Notes under the pieces: generated by a model
Database searches by the model: none
Told to the model about the DNA's origin: nothing
Seen by the model: the letters and a program-made list of their open reading frames with translations, nothing else
Program-made: the position numbers and the translations under genes
DNA from: Halalkalibacter oceani
GTDB taxonomy: Bacteria; Bacillota; Bacilli; Bacillales; Bacillaceae_D
Length of the DNA: 64,000 bases
Reading direction: 5' to 3'
NCBI RefSeq assembly: GCF_023715705.1
Contig: NZ_JAMBOS010000022.1
Location: 1-64,000 of the forward strand
Shown here: positions 1-6,480 of the stretch, one piece after another
Layout: every line of letters begins with the position of its first letter
How positions within the stretch are numbered: position 1 is the stretch's first letter

Positions 1-26
1 CTGAGCCAGGATCAAACTCTCCATGA
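1..26 (-). rRNA. 16S ribosomal RNA, 5' end only
   Basis: The reverse complement of the first bases is the universal 16S 5' sequence (AGAGTTTGATCCTGGCTCAG). The mature 5' end is placed near base 26 by alignment to the known E. coli 16S start. The rest of the gene lies outside the window. Confidence 0.95.
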
Positions 27-233
27 AAATGGTGAGCTGATTAAGCTCTTAATTTTTTTAAAACCGCTCCACTCTGCACTCAGCAATAGCCGAAGAAAAC
101 CACTTCGTCTCTTGCTTCCAAAACCTTGTGCAGGCTCCGCTGGCTTTTTTTGACGGTGACATTCGTCACCTTTTTTTCGCTTGGCTTTTGTTCAGTTTTC
201 AAAGAACTCGCATCGCTCATTGGCGACTTTTCT
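27..233 (-). other. rRNA operon leader (pre-16S)
   Basis: Transcribed spacer between the proximal rrn promoter and 16S. It contains a boxA-like antitermination segment (TTCTTTGAAAACTGAACAAA, about 188-207), which is typical of Bacillus rRNA leaders. A GGTGAC..GTCACC inverted repeat lies near 153-171. Open reading frames across this stretch have no ribosome binding site and are not called. Confidence 0.75.
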
Positions 234-262
234 AATATAACACAAAGATCAAAACAGGTCAA
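234..262 (-). promoter_or_regulatory. rrn promoter P2 (sigma-A)
   Basis: On the minus strand a -35 TTGACC (262-257) is followed by a 17-base spacer and a -10 TATATT (239-234). It lies about 210 bases before mature 16S, as expected for the proximal promoter of a tandem rrn pair. Confidence 0.85.
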
Positions 263-318
263 CATAAAAATAAAATTATTTTCCCTTCGAAATGCTTGTC
301 TCTTTGTGCGGTTCCAAC

Positions 319-348
319 AATATAGCACGTTTACTAATTAAGTGTCAA
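319..348 (-). promoter_or_regulatory. rrn promoter P1 (sigma-A)
   Basis: On the minus strand a consensus -35 TTGACA (348-343), an 18-base spacer and a -10 TATATT (324-319). It is about 85 bases upstream of P2, giving the usual tandem arrangement. The -35 box begins only 20 bases after the stop codon of the small gene at 368-598. Confidence 0.85.
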
Positions 349-367
349 TAACATTTATCCATATAAA

Positions 368-598
368 TTATTGCATTTTTTTCCTCGTACGCGGCAGGAG
401 ATATTTCACACTTTCCTTTGGTGTGACGAGCCTTTTATAAATACTAAACACAATTTGATACTTCTCCTCCATCGCCCGTTTCACAAGCTCATCAATTCGT
501 GGGTCAGATAAATCCAATAAAATTTCTTCCATCTCTCTCTTTAGCATATATTCCACTTCTTGCACTTCTTTTTGATTTAATAAAAGACCTAACACCAT
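368..598 (-). CDS. Conserved small protein of unknown function
   Basis: A 76-residue charged, mostly helical protein with no signal peptide, membrane segment or recognised catalytic motif. The ATG at 598 is preferred over the GTG two codons upstream because GAGGTGG at 607-601 would overlap the longer start. From memory, similar short proteins with the same MVLGLLLNQKE-type N-terminus and a basic C-terminus (here RTRKKMQ) occur near this position in other Bacillaceae; this was not checked by search. No terminator is visible between its stop and rrn P1, so its transcripts may read into the rRNA operon. The function is unknown. Confidence 0.65.
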   Translation of the reverse strand: MVLGLLLNQKEVQEVEYMLKREMEEILLDLSDPRIDELVKRAMEEKYQIVFSIYKRLVTPKESVKYLLPRTRKKMQ

Positions 599-699
599 TA
601 CCACCTCGACAATTGTGACTTTTCAACAGAACAGCTAGGATCGCTATTGGATCTTTTGCTGATATCTTCTAAATTATTTTCGATAGAGGCGCATTTTAT

Positions 700-729
700 T
701 CATATCCTGTCCCCCTTTCTGCATACATT
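700..729 (+). promoter_or_regulatory. Putative sigma-E promoter of pdaB
   Basis: TCATATC (700-706), a 15-base spacer and CATACATT (722-729) match the known sigma-E consensus (KMATATT-N14/15-CATACAMT) at 6 of 7 and 7 of 8 positions. It lies 31 bases before the pdaB start. Mother-cell expression fits the known sporulation role of pdaB. This is a pattern match only. Confidence 0.55.
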
Positions 730-759
730 GATCATAAACAAGGAAGAGGAGGACAACCA

Positions 760-1521
760 ATGAGATTTGTATGGGTAGTTCACGCCAAGCGGTTAAAGCA
801 AGCATCCCTTATTGTGATCGCAGCCTTATTTACAGCGGGCTTGTTATATGTAGAACGCTCTCATATTATGGTTTTTTCTACTGAGGACGGGCCGCAAGCT
901 TTTTATAAAGCAGAAACCGATGACCAGGTCATTGCGTTAACCTTTAACATCAGCTGGGGAGAAACCAGAGTAAAACCGATTCTCGACATTCTTGAACAGA
1001 AGCAGGTGGATCATGCTACCTTTTTCGTCTCGGCATCGTGGGCGGAAAAATACCCGGATTTAGTGAAAGAAATCAAAGATCGTGGGCACAGCATCGGCAG
1101 TCACGGTTATCAATACAAGGATTATACAAATTGGGATGATGAACAGGTCAGAAAAGATATCGTCCGCAGCGGAAATGTGCTGAATGAAATCATTGGCGAA
1201 AAGCCAACCTTGCTTAGACCCCCGAACGGAGCATTTGACAGACGTGTTTTAGATGTCGCAGAAGGACAGGGCTACAGCATCGTGCATTGGAGTATTGACT
1301 CCAAGGATTATCAAAATCCAGGCGTGGAGAAAATTGTTGAAACAGTCGTTCCGCATACCGAATCAGGAGATGTATTACTCTTTCACGCATCTGATTCTGT
1401 TAAACAAACCCATAAAGCTTTGCCGATCATTATCGACCAGCTTCGTGATAAAGGCTTCACCTTCAGCAGCATCGAAGACTTAATGGCAAACACGAAATCA
1501 ACAAATGAAGAAATCCATTAA
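760..1521 (+). CDS. pdaB: PdaB-like polysaccharide deacetylase (sporulation)
   Basis: A 253-residue CE4/NodB-fold protein with an N-terminal membrane anchor at about 13-31. Its length, sequence and position beside kbaA match B. subtilis PdaB (YbaN), which is needed to maintain spores after late sporulation. Deacetylase motifs are partly present: HSIGSH at 110-115, RPPNG at 153-157, SIDSKD at 178-183 and LLFHASD near H209. Motif 1, normally TFDDG, reads TFNIS at 61-65, so the catalytic-base Asp is Asn63 and the metal Asp position is Ile. Enzymatic activity is therefore doubtful. GAGGAGG lies 7 bases before the ATG, and a sigma-E-like promoter precedes it. Confidence 0.9.
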   Translation: MRFVWVVHAKRLKQASLIVIAALFTAGLLYVERSHIMVFSTEDGPQAFYKAETDDQVIALTFNISWGETRVKPILDILEQKQVDHATFFVSASWAEKYPDLVKEIKDRGHSIGSHGYQYKDYTNWDDEQVRKDIVRSGNVLNEIIGEKPTLLRPPNGAFDRRVLDVAEGQGYSIVHWSIDSKDYQNPGVEKIVETVVPHTESGDVLLFHASDSVKQTHKALPIIIDQLRDKGFTFSSIEDLMANTKSTNEEIH

Positions 1522-1526
1522 GCAAT

Positions 1527-1579
1527 AAAAAAAGCGGAATCTCAAAGGGCAATTATTGCTCTCTGAAATTCCGCTTTTT
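1527..1579. terminator. Bidirectional terminator between pdaB and kbaA
   Basis: Stem GCGGAAT (1534-1540) / ATTCCGC (1568-1574), flanked by an A-run on the left and a T-run on the right. It can terminate pdaB on the plus strand and kbaA on the minus strand, which converge here. Confidence 0.85.
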
Positions 1580-1583
1580 GTTT

Positions 1584-2177
1584 TTATGATGTTGGCTGAC
1601 CTGATAATCGGTGAAGGATCAATAACTGCCATGTATTTCCGACAATGAGCGGCGTAAAATAAAGCCAAAGCCACTTCGTATCATTTACCGTTAAAGCCGG
1701 AACCCATTCAATTGTTGTGACTACAACTATAAAGAATAAGGCCGGAATAAAGGCGCTTTGATTTGTGTCACGCGCTTTTAAGTAAGCAACCACTAAACCA
1801 TAAACGAGCAGCAGGGCAGGAATGATCATATAACCAAACATCGTTTCTCCCGGCTCCGCAAAGGCGATATATCGAAAATAGAACAAATCAAACAACACGA
1901 AAGCAATAATTACAATTTGAACATAATTCCATAATTTGTGTGATTTAAACAGACCAAGACCGAAGCGATGAACCGTTAAATACGCAAAAAAGCCCATCTG
2001 GCTAATGAGCGAAAAAGCGGCACTCATCCCTAAAAGCCAAATCACACCGACAATCAAATTGGCCGCTCCCTCTGACACGTACATTTCATAGTCAAAGGCA
2101 AACCCAACGATGGCTCCGCTGACACTTCCAATGATGAGAGTGGTAAAAAATAAATAGACCACTTTTCGACTATTCAC
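1584..2177 (-). CDS. kbaA: KbaA, activator of the KinB sporulation signalling pathway
   Basis: A 197-residue integral membrane protein with about six hydrophobic segments. It matches B. subtilis KbaA in length and genomic position. There it is required for signalling through the KinB sensor kinase into the Spo0 phosphorelay; the biochemical role is not established. The start is set at the GTG at 2177, eight bases after GGAGG. The TTG at 2192 would lie inside that ribosome binding site. It converges with pdaB and shares its terminator. Confidence 0.9.
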   Translation of the reverse strand: MNSRKVVYLFFTTLIIGSVSGAIVGFAFDYEMYVSEGAANLIVGVIWLLGMSAAFSLISQMGFFAYLTVHRFGLGLFKSHKLWNYVQIVIIAFVLFDLFYFRYIAFAEPGETMFGYMIIPALLLVYGLVVAYLKARDTNQSAFIPALFFIVVVTTIEWVPALTVNDTKWLWLYFTPLIVGNTWQLLILHRLSGQPTS

Positions 2178-2259
2178 AAGCTTTTCCTCCAATGTACACT
2201 ATTCCTTTCATGATTGTAACAAGCCCGCTTTAAAAATGCCAGTCGTTCAGCTACAAGCA

Positions 2260-2290
2260 TGCATAAAATCCGTGGAAATGTCTCAAATTA
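2260..2290 (+). promoter_or_regulatory. Putative sigma-G promoter of gerD
   Basis: TGCATA (2260-2265), an 18-base spacer and CAAATTA (2284-2290) resemble the forespore sigma-G consensus TGMATA-N17/18-CATAMTA. The -35 is a full match and the -10 matches 5 of 7. It lies 30 bases before the gerD start, and gerD is known to be forespore-expressed. Confidence 0.45.
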
Positions 2291-2320
2291 ATGACAAAAG
2301 AACGGAAAGGAGCCGCACGC

Positions 2321-2980
2321 ATGAAAAGGATTATGTATGTTCTTTTAGGATGCCTGCTACTCCCCCTGGTCCTGACGAGTTGTGCAGCGGCTGAGAATGG
2401 CGGAAATAGCAGTCCTGATTATGAAAACACCAAAAAAATGATGGTGGATATGCTGAAAACAGATGAAGGAAAAGCAGCAATTCAGGAATTGTTGCAGGAT
2501 GAAGAGTTGCGTCAGGAGCTTGTAATGGATAATGCATTTGTGAAGCAGGCCATCCAAGAGACGTTGACCTCTGAAGCGGGTAAGAAGTTTTGGCAGGAGA
2601 CGATGAAAGATCCGGAATTCGCTAAAACATTTGCCGAGAGCATGCAAACGGAAAATGAAAAAATGCTAAAAGCACTAATGAAAGATCCGGAATACCAGGC
2701 AATGATGATGACGATTCTTCAGGACCCGGAAATGGAACGGGCCGTCCTGGAAACGTTAAAATCGAAGGAATACAGACAGCAAGTAATGAACATTATGTCT
2801 GAATCGTTTGAGAGTCCATACTTCACTGCAAAGGTAAATGAAATCCTGTCCAAGGTTGCCGAACAGCAAATGGAAAAGCAGGATCAAGGCGGTAACCAGC
2901 AGAATGAACAGCAAGGCGGAGGCAGTGGAGGCGGTCAGGAAAGCGGAGGCGGCGGAGCCTCTGGCGAAGAAAATTCTTGA
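2321..2980 (+). CDS. gerD: GerD spore germination lipoprotein
   Basis: A 219-residue secreted lipoprotein with a short basic N-terminus, a hydrophobic core and a lipobox ending LTSC (Cys about residue 21). A long alpha-helical acidic and basic region follows, then a low-complexity Gly/Gln/Ser-rich tail from about residue 187. This matches GerD, which sits in the spore inner membrane and clusters nutrient receptors into the germinosome. The ATG at 2321 follows GGAAAGGAG by eight bases; the upstream ATG has no such site. It is followed by a strong terminator and opposes salA. Confidence 0.9.
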   Translation: MKRIMYVLLGCLLLPLVLTSCAAAENGGNSSPDYENTKKMMVDMLKTDEGKAAIQELLQDEELRQELVMDNAFVKQAIQETLTSEAGKKFWQETMKDPEFAKTFAESMQTENEKMLKALMKDPEYQAMMMTILQDPEMERAVLETLKSKEYRQQVMNIMSESFESPYFTAKVNEILSKVAEQQMEKQDQGGNQQNEQQGGGSGGGQESGGGGASGEENS

Positions 2981-2988
2981 TAATCTTG

Positions 2989-3017
2989 CCAAGAGAGGTT
3001 CCCCTCTCTTGGTTTTT
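2989..3017 (+). terminator. Rho-independent terminator of gerD
   Basis: Near-perfect stem CCAAGAGAGG / CCTCTCTTGG with a short loop, followed by TTTTT. It begins nine bases after the gerD stop. Confidence 0.9.
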
Positions 3018-3034
3018 GATGTTATGAACGCTTC

Positions 3035-4087
3035 TTACGTTTTTTCGATAACCCGCTTTGCAATTTGCGTATAAATTTCACCAATCGGGTGGTCGGCCGG
3101 ATAAACAGAAGGCGCAAAATCCTCTTTATCGATTTCCGGCTGTCCTAAAGGGATCTGGCCAAGCAAGTCTGTTTTCAGCTCCTCTTTCAGACGCTCGCCC
3201 CCGCCTTTGCCGAATACATATTCCTTTTCGCCGGTCAGCTTACTTTCAAAATACGCCATATTCTCGATGACGCCGATAATTTCATGGTTCGTCTTGATTG
3301 CCATCGACCCGGCCCGGGCTGCGACAAAAGCAGCCGTCGCGTGAGGCGTCGTCACCAAAATTTCCTTCGAATGCGGTAGCATCGTATGGATATCAAGCGC
3401 CACGTCACCTGTCCCTGGTGGCAAATCAAGAATCAGATAGTCCAGCTCTCCCCATTCGACCTCGCTAAAAAACTGGTTTAGCATTTTACCGAGCATTGGC
3501 CCCCGCCAAATGACAGGCGCATTATCCTCGACAAAGAAGCCCATGGAGATTACCTTAACGCCAAAACGTTCCACAGGATAAATGCGATCAGCAATTACCT
3601 GAGGGCGCGCCTCGATTCCCATCATATCCGGAACGCTGAAGCCATAAATGTCTGCATCAATAATGCCGACTCTTTTTCCCAGGCGGACAAGAGTCGTCGC
3701 TAAATTAACGGAAACGGTCGATTTTCCGACCCCGCCTTTTCCGCTCGTCACCGCGATAAATGTTGTCGTGTTATCAGGGGAGAGCAGCGGAGGCCCTTGA
3801 AAAGCAGCTCCTTTCAGTCCGCCAAGCTGCTTGATTTCCTCTTCCGTCAAATTGTCAAAACGCAGACCAACAGCCGACGCCCCCTCTCCTTTCAGGATGT
3901 TGACGATCTCCTGTTGAATCTGCATTTGTTCAGCCGTCCCGGTTTTCGCCAAAGCCACCTTTAAACTGACACGGCCATCTTCTTTAATGCTAACTTCCCG
4001 GACACCACCCGTTTCGACAATGCTTTTATTAAGGTCGCGATCTTTAACCCGCTGTAATGCTTCCATAACTGTTGATTCATTTATCAA
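3035..4087 (-). CDS. salA: SalA, Mrp/NBP35-family P-loop ATPase
   Basis: A 350-residue protein: an N-terminal MIP18/DUF59 domain (about 1-75), then a ParA/Mrp ATPase domain with deviant Walker A GKGGVGKS (about 116-123) and a DLPPGTGD motif. The order cwlD-salA-gerD is as in B. subtilis, where SalA represses scoC and so affects exoprotease production. The CxxC iron-sulfur ligand pair of classical Mrp proteins is absent; the equivalent segment reads FESKLTGE. The start is a TTG at 4087 after AAGGAAGGTG, chosen because the family begins MI.E at this point. Confidence 0.9.
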   Translation of the reverse strand: MINESTVMEALQRVKDRDLNKSIVETGGVREVSIKEDGRVSLKVALAKTGTAEQMQIQQEIVNILKGEGASAVGLRFDNLTEEEIKQLGGLKGAAFQGPPLLSPDNTTTFIAVTSGKGGVGKSTVSVNLATTLVRLGKRVGIIDADIYGFSVPDMMGIEARPQVIADRIYPVERFGVKVISMGFFVEDNAPVIWRGPMLGKMLNQFFSEVEWGELDYLILDLPPGTGDVALDIHTMLPHSKEILVTTPHATAAFVAARAGSMAIKTNHEIIGVIENMAYFESKLTGEKEYVFGKGGGERLKEELKTDLLGQIPLGQPEIDKEDFAPSVYPADHPIGEIYTQIAKRVIEKT

Positions 4088-4120
4088 TACGGACACCTTC
4101 CTTTTTTCCAATATATGCTT

Positions 4121-4129
4121 AGTATAGCA
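4121..4129 (-). promoter_or_regulatory. Possible extended -10 promoter of salA
   Basis: The minus strand reads TGC-TATACT (4129-4121) in the 72-base gap between cwlD and salA. The -35 position (ATTCAT) is poor, so recognition would depend on the extended -10. Confidence 0.4.
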
Positions 4130-4159
4130 TACTCCCCTTTCGGATGAATCCGTTTGCAC

Positions 4160-4888
4160 TCAGTTTTCCTGCTCCGGAACGTCCTCGTTCGTATAAAAGC
4201 GCATGATGCCCTGATAAATCGAGGCCGCCACCTTTTCCTGATATTCCTCGGTTTGCAGGAGCTCCGCCTCAGTCGGATTAGATAAAAAGCCTGCCTCCAC
4301 AAGCAAGCCGGGGATTTCTGCATGTTTTAGCAAAAAGACATTATGAATCGGTTTCGCCTGCCTTGTTGTGTTTTCAAGGTTTCGCCGGATTTCATCCTGT
4401 ACAAATTTGGCGACCGCCTCATTTTCAGGAATGGTCCGATTATAAAACGTCTGGGCTCCTCTCCATTTCGGGGATGGGATTGCATTCATGTGAAGGCTGA
4501 TAAACAGATCCGCTTCCGACTCATTTATGATCTCCACCCTCCGCTTCAAATCCTCGACTTTCCGCTGTCGGATTTGCCTCGTATCCTCTCCGGCCAAATC
4601 ACGGTCTTCCTCCCGCGTCATCAGCACGAGCGCGCCCGCTTCCTGGAGATAGTCACGCAGCTTTTCGCTAATAAGCAAGGTTACATCCTTTTCTTGCAGA
4701 CCAGCGCGTGACACAGCACCACCGTCCACTCCTCCATGCCCCGGGTCAACGACAATCACTTTTCCTGATAAAGGAAGATTCCATGTTGACCAAGAGTCAT
4801 TCGTGATAAATTGATATTGAATAATGAATAATAAACTCACGACTGCCACAGCAAAAGCGCAGCCCTTTATCCATTTTTTCAGATTCAC
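4160..4888 (-). CDS. cwlD: CwlD, germination-specific N-acetylmuramoyl-L-alanine amidase
   Basis: A 242-residue Amidase_3 protein with an N-terminal membrane segment (about 8-27). Predicted zinc ligands are His51 (DPGHGG), Glu66 and His133 (SLHMNA), and the catalytic Glu198 lies in VEAGFLSN. In B. subtilis CwlD removes peptide side chains so that PdaA can form muramic-delta-lactam in spore cortex, which marks it for germination enzymes. The GTG at 4888 is preferred because the ATG at 4894 lies one base after GGAGG. It follows ybaK, with which it is co-transcribed in B. subtilis. Confidence 0.92.
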   Translation of the reverse strand: MNLKKWIKGCAFAVAVVSLLFIIQYQFITNDSWSTWNLPLSGKVIVVDPGHGGVDGGAVSRAGLQEKDVTLLISEKLRDYLQEAGALVLMTREEDRDLAGEDTRQIRQRKVEDLKRRVEIINESEADLFISLHMNAIPSPKWRGAQTFYNRTIPENEAVAKFVQDEIRRNLENTTRQAKPIHNVFLLKHAEIPGLLVEAGFLSNPTEAELLQTEEYQEKVAASIYQGIMRFYTNEDVPEQEN

Positions 4889-4900
4889 TCCCATCCCTCC

Positions 4901-4932
4901 TTGTCCCTTCTGTTATATATATATTGGGACAA
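4901..4932. repeat. Inverted repeat before cwlD
   Basis: TTGTCCC (4901-4907) and GGGACAA (4926-4932) form a perfect 7-bp inverted repeat around an AT-rich centre. It sits next to the cwlD ribosome binding site in the ybaK-cwlD gap. It could be an operator or an mRNA hairpin. Confidence 0.55.
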
Positions 4933-4973
4933 AGAATAGATTATGAAGTGATTTTGGCCTGAGGACGCTCTTC

Positions 4974-5411
4974 TTAATGAAGGCGCAGGCGGTATTGCCG
5001 CTCCGCTTCCTTAAAGCCGTGCGTCCACCATGTATCAACAAAGCTCTCCGTCGCAACCTTTAAGGAATCAAGCACATACTCATTATCGAGCAGCCAACCC
5101 TGTAGCAGGGTGAAGATGGCATGAGTCAGATCAATCATTTCCTCCGCGCAGCGCTGCTTCACTTCCTCAACGGTCTCACCGAGATAACCGAAGCGGCCAT
5201 ATTCCGCCCCGAGCAAATACGCATCAATCGCCATATCCATACAAGGGTCAACCAAAAATGGATGCGATAAGAAATAAAAGGGGACTACTGTTTTAAAATG
5301 AGTCTCGACTGAGGCTTTTATTTCCTTTAACGATAACTTCCGTAACAGGCTTCGTTCAAATTTCCACTGCTTCTCCCGACGTCTCTCTGCTAATGTTGTG
5401 ACAACTGTCAT
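4974..5411 (-). CDS. ybaK: YbaK, DUF2521 protein
   Basis: A 145-residue soluble protein of unknown biochemical function. It matches B. subtilis YbaK in length, position before cwlD and recognisable segments (AYLLGAEYGRFGY in the middle, WWTHGF near the C-terminus). The ATG at 5411 has GGAG five bases upstream. The possible 52-residue N-terminal extension has no family support and crosses the promoter. A sigma-G-like promoter precedes it, suggesting forespore expression of ybaK and cwlD. Confidence 0.85.
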   Translation of the reverse strand: MTVVTTLAERRREKQWKFERSLLRKLSLKEIKASVETHFKTVVPFYFLSHPFLVDPCMDMAIDAYLLGAEYGRFGYLGETVEEVKQRCAEEMIDLTHAIFTLLQGWLLDNEYVLDSLKVATESFVDTWWTHGFKEAERQYRLRLH

Positions 5412-5441
5412 GGCTTCTCCACTCCCATTGCTTTTTCTTTT

Positions 5442-5472
5442 TAGTATGAGGCGCGGAAAAGCGACACATGCA
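5442..5472 (-). promoter_or_regulatory. Putative sigma-G promoter of ybaK-cwlD
   Basis: The minus strand reads TGCATG (5472-5467), an 18-base spacer and CATACTA (5448-5442). The -10 is a perfect sigma-G match and the -35 matches 5 of 6. B. subtilis ybaK-cwlD is known to be transcribed with sigma-G. Confidence 0.6.
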
Positions 5473-5638
5473 GTGGAAATGCTGTTGAAATTGTCCAAAC
5501 AGCCCTCTGGTATTACTAAAAAGCAGTGAACTGGTTGCTGATTTGGAAGTATTTGTCCTTTTTTCAAGGGGTATTTTTGCGAAAAATGATCGATAATATA
5601 GTATCCATATTCTCACGATGACTAAAGGTGTTGATAGT

Positions 5639-6325
5639 ATGAAAAAATGGCTTACTATGGTTTTTCTCCCTGTTCTTTTGCTGCTCTTCCTCTCTTCACC
5701 CATCCCGGCTGGCGCCGATCCTTCTATTATTGATTCATACGATGTCGTCATTGATGTCGGGCATGGAGGCGTTGATGGAGGGACATCGGCAAATGGTGTG
5801 TTGGAAAAGGATCTCAATTTGATCTTCGGACGGAAGCTGATGAAGGAGCTGCAGCAAAAATCATATCACGTTGGTATCACGAGATTAGACGATTATTCCT
5901 TAAGCGATGACAGTCCATTCCCCCATCTTCGCCGCCATCTGAGGGATTTAAGACAGAGAAAATTAATTGCGGATGCGCTCAAGCCGAAAGTATTTATCAG
6001 CCTGCATGTTAACTGGTCTAAACATAAACAGCGGAGAGGTCCTCTCATCATTTATCAGGTAAGTGGAAAAAGCTATCATCTCGCACGTATCGTTCAGGAG
6101 CACTTAAACAACTATTACAAAATCGATAAACATCCGCAAAGGGGCAATCCTTACTTTTTAATGAAGCACCTTGATATGCCCTCGATTATCGTCGAGTTAG
6201 GGTATATTAGCAACGGCGAGGATTTTCACGTATTAACAGATGAACAATCACAAAATGAAATCGTCTCCGTACTCGTTCATGCGATTGAGGAGTACCTCCT
6301 TCTTTACCCGGCAGAGGGGGCGTGA
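5639..6325 (+). CDS. Secreted N-acetylmuramoyl-L-alanine amidase (Amidase_3)
   Basis: A 228-residue protein with a signal peptide (about 1-26, ending IPAGA) and one Amidase_3 domain. Zinc ligands His42 (DVGHGG), Glu56 and His123 (SLHVNW) and catalytic Glu186 (VELGYISN) are all present. It should cleave the MurNAc-L-Ala bond of peptidoglycan outside the membrane. It is a paralogue of the nearby CwlD but is exported rather than membrane-anchored, and has no cell-wall-binding repeats. The ATG at 5639 follows AAAGGTG. It is divergent from ybaK; B. subtilis has no gene here. Its substrate (vegetative wall or spore cortex) cannot be told from sequence. Confidence 0.85.
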   Translation: MKKWLTMVFLPVLLLLFLSSPIPAGADPSIIDSYDVVIDVGHGGVDGGTSANGVLEKDLNLIFGRKLMKELQQKSYHVGITRLDDYSLSDDSPFPHLRRHLRDLRQRKLIADALKPKVFISLHVNWSKHKQRRGPLIIYQVSGKSYHLARIVQEHLNNYYKIDKHPQRGNPYFLMKHLDMPSIIVELGYISNGEDFHVLTDEQSQNEIVSVLVHAIEEYLLLYPAEGA

Positions 6326-6370
6326 ATATTTTTAATTCTCCCTCTACCCGGATTGCTCTTCCATTGAACA

Positions 6371-6403
6371 AAGAAAAAGCCCTTCTCCTTTCTGGAGAAG
6401 GGC
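6371..6403 (-). terminator. Terminator of the xylanase gene
   Basis: Perfect 10-bp stem GCCCTTCTCC / GGAGAAGGGC (6379-6388 / 6394-6403) with a 5-base loop. On the minus strand it is followed by TTTTTCTTT. The hairpin may also stop the converging amidase transcript, although its plus-side T-run is poor. Confidence 0.85.
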
Positions 6404-6480
6404 TTGCGGCCTCTGGTAGGCGATTCAGCTAAAACAAAGCTGACGCTTTTTTACTGGCATTATTGTTATATGCTTGCGGA

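Noticed and set aside
80-341. Open reading frames of 71-82 codons on both strands next to 16S
   Set aside because: They cross the rrn promoters and boxA-like leader and have no ribosome binding site.
4974-5567. A 197-residue version of YbaK
   Set aside because: The extra 52 residues cross a sigma-G-like promoter; a good ribosome binding site supports the ATG at 5411.
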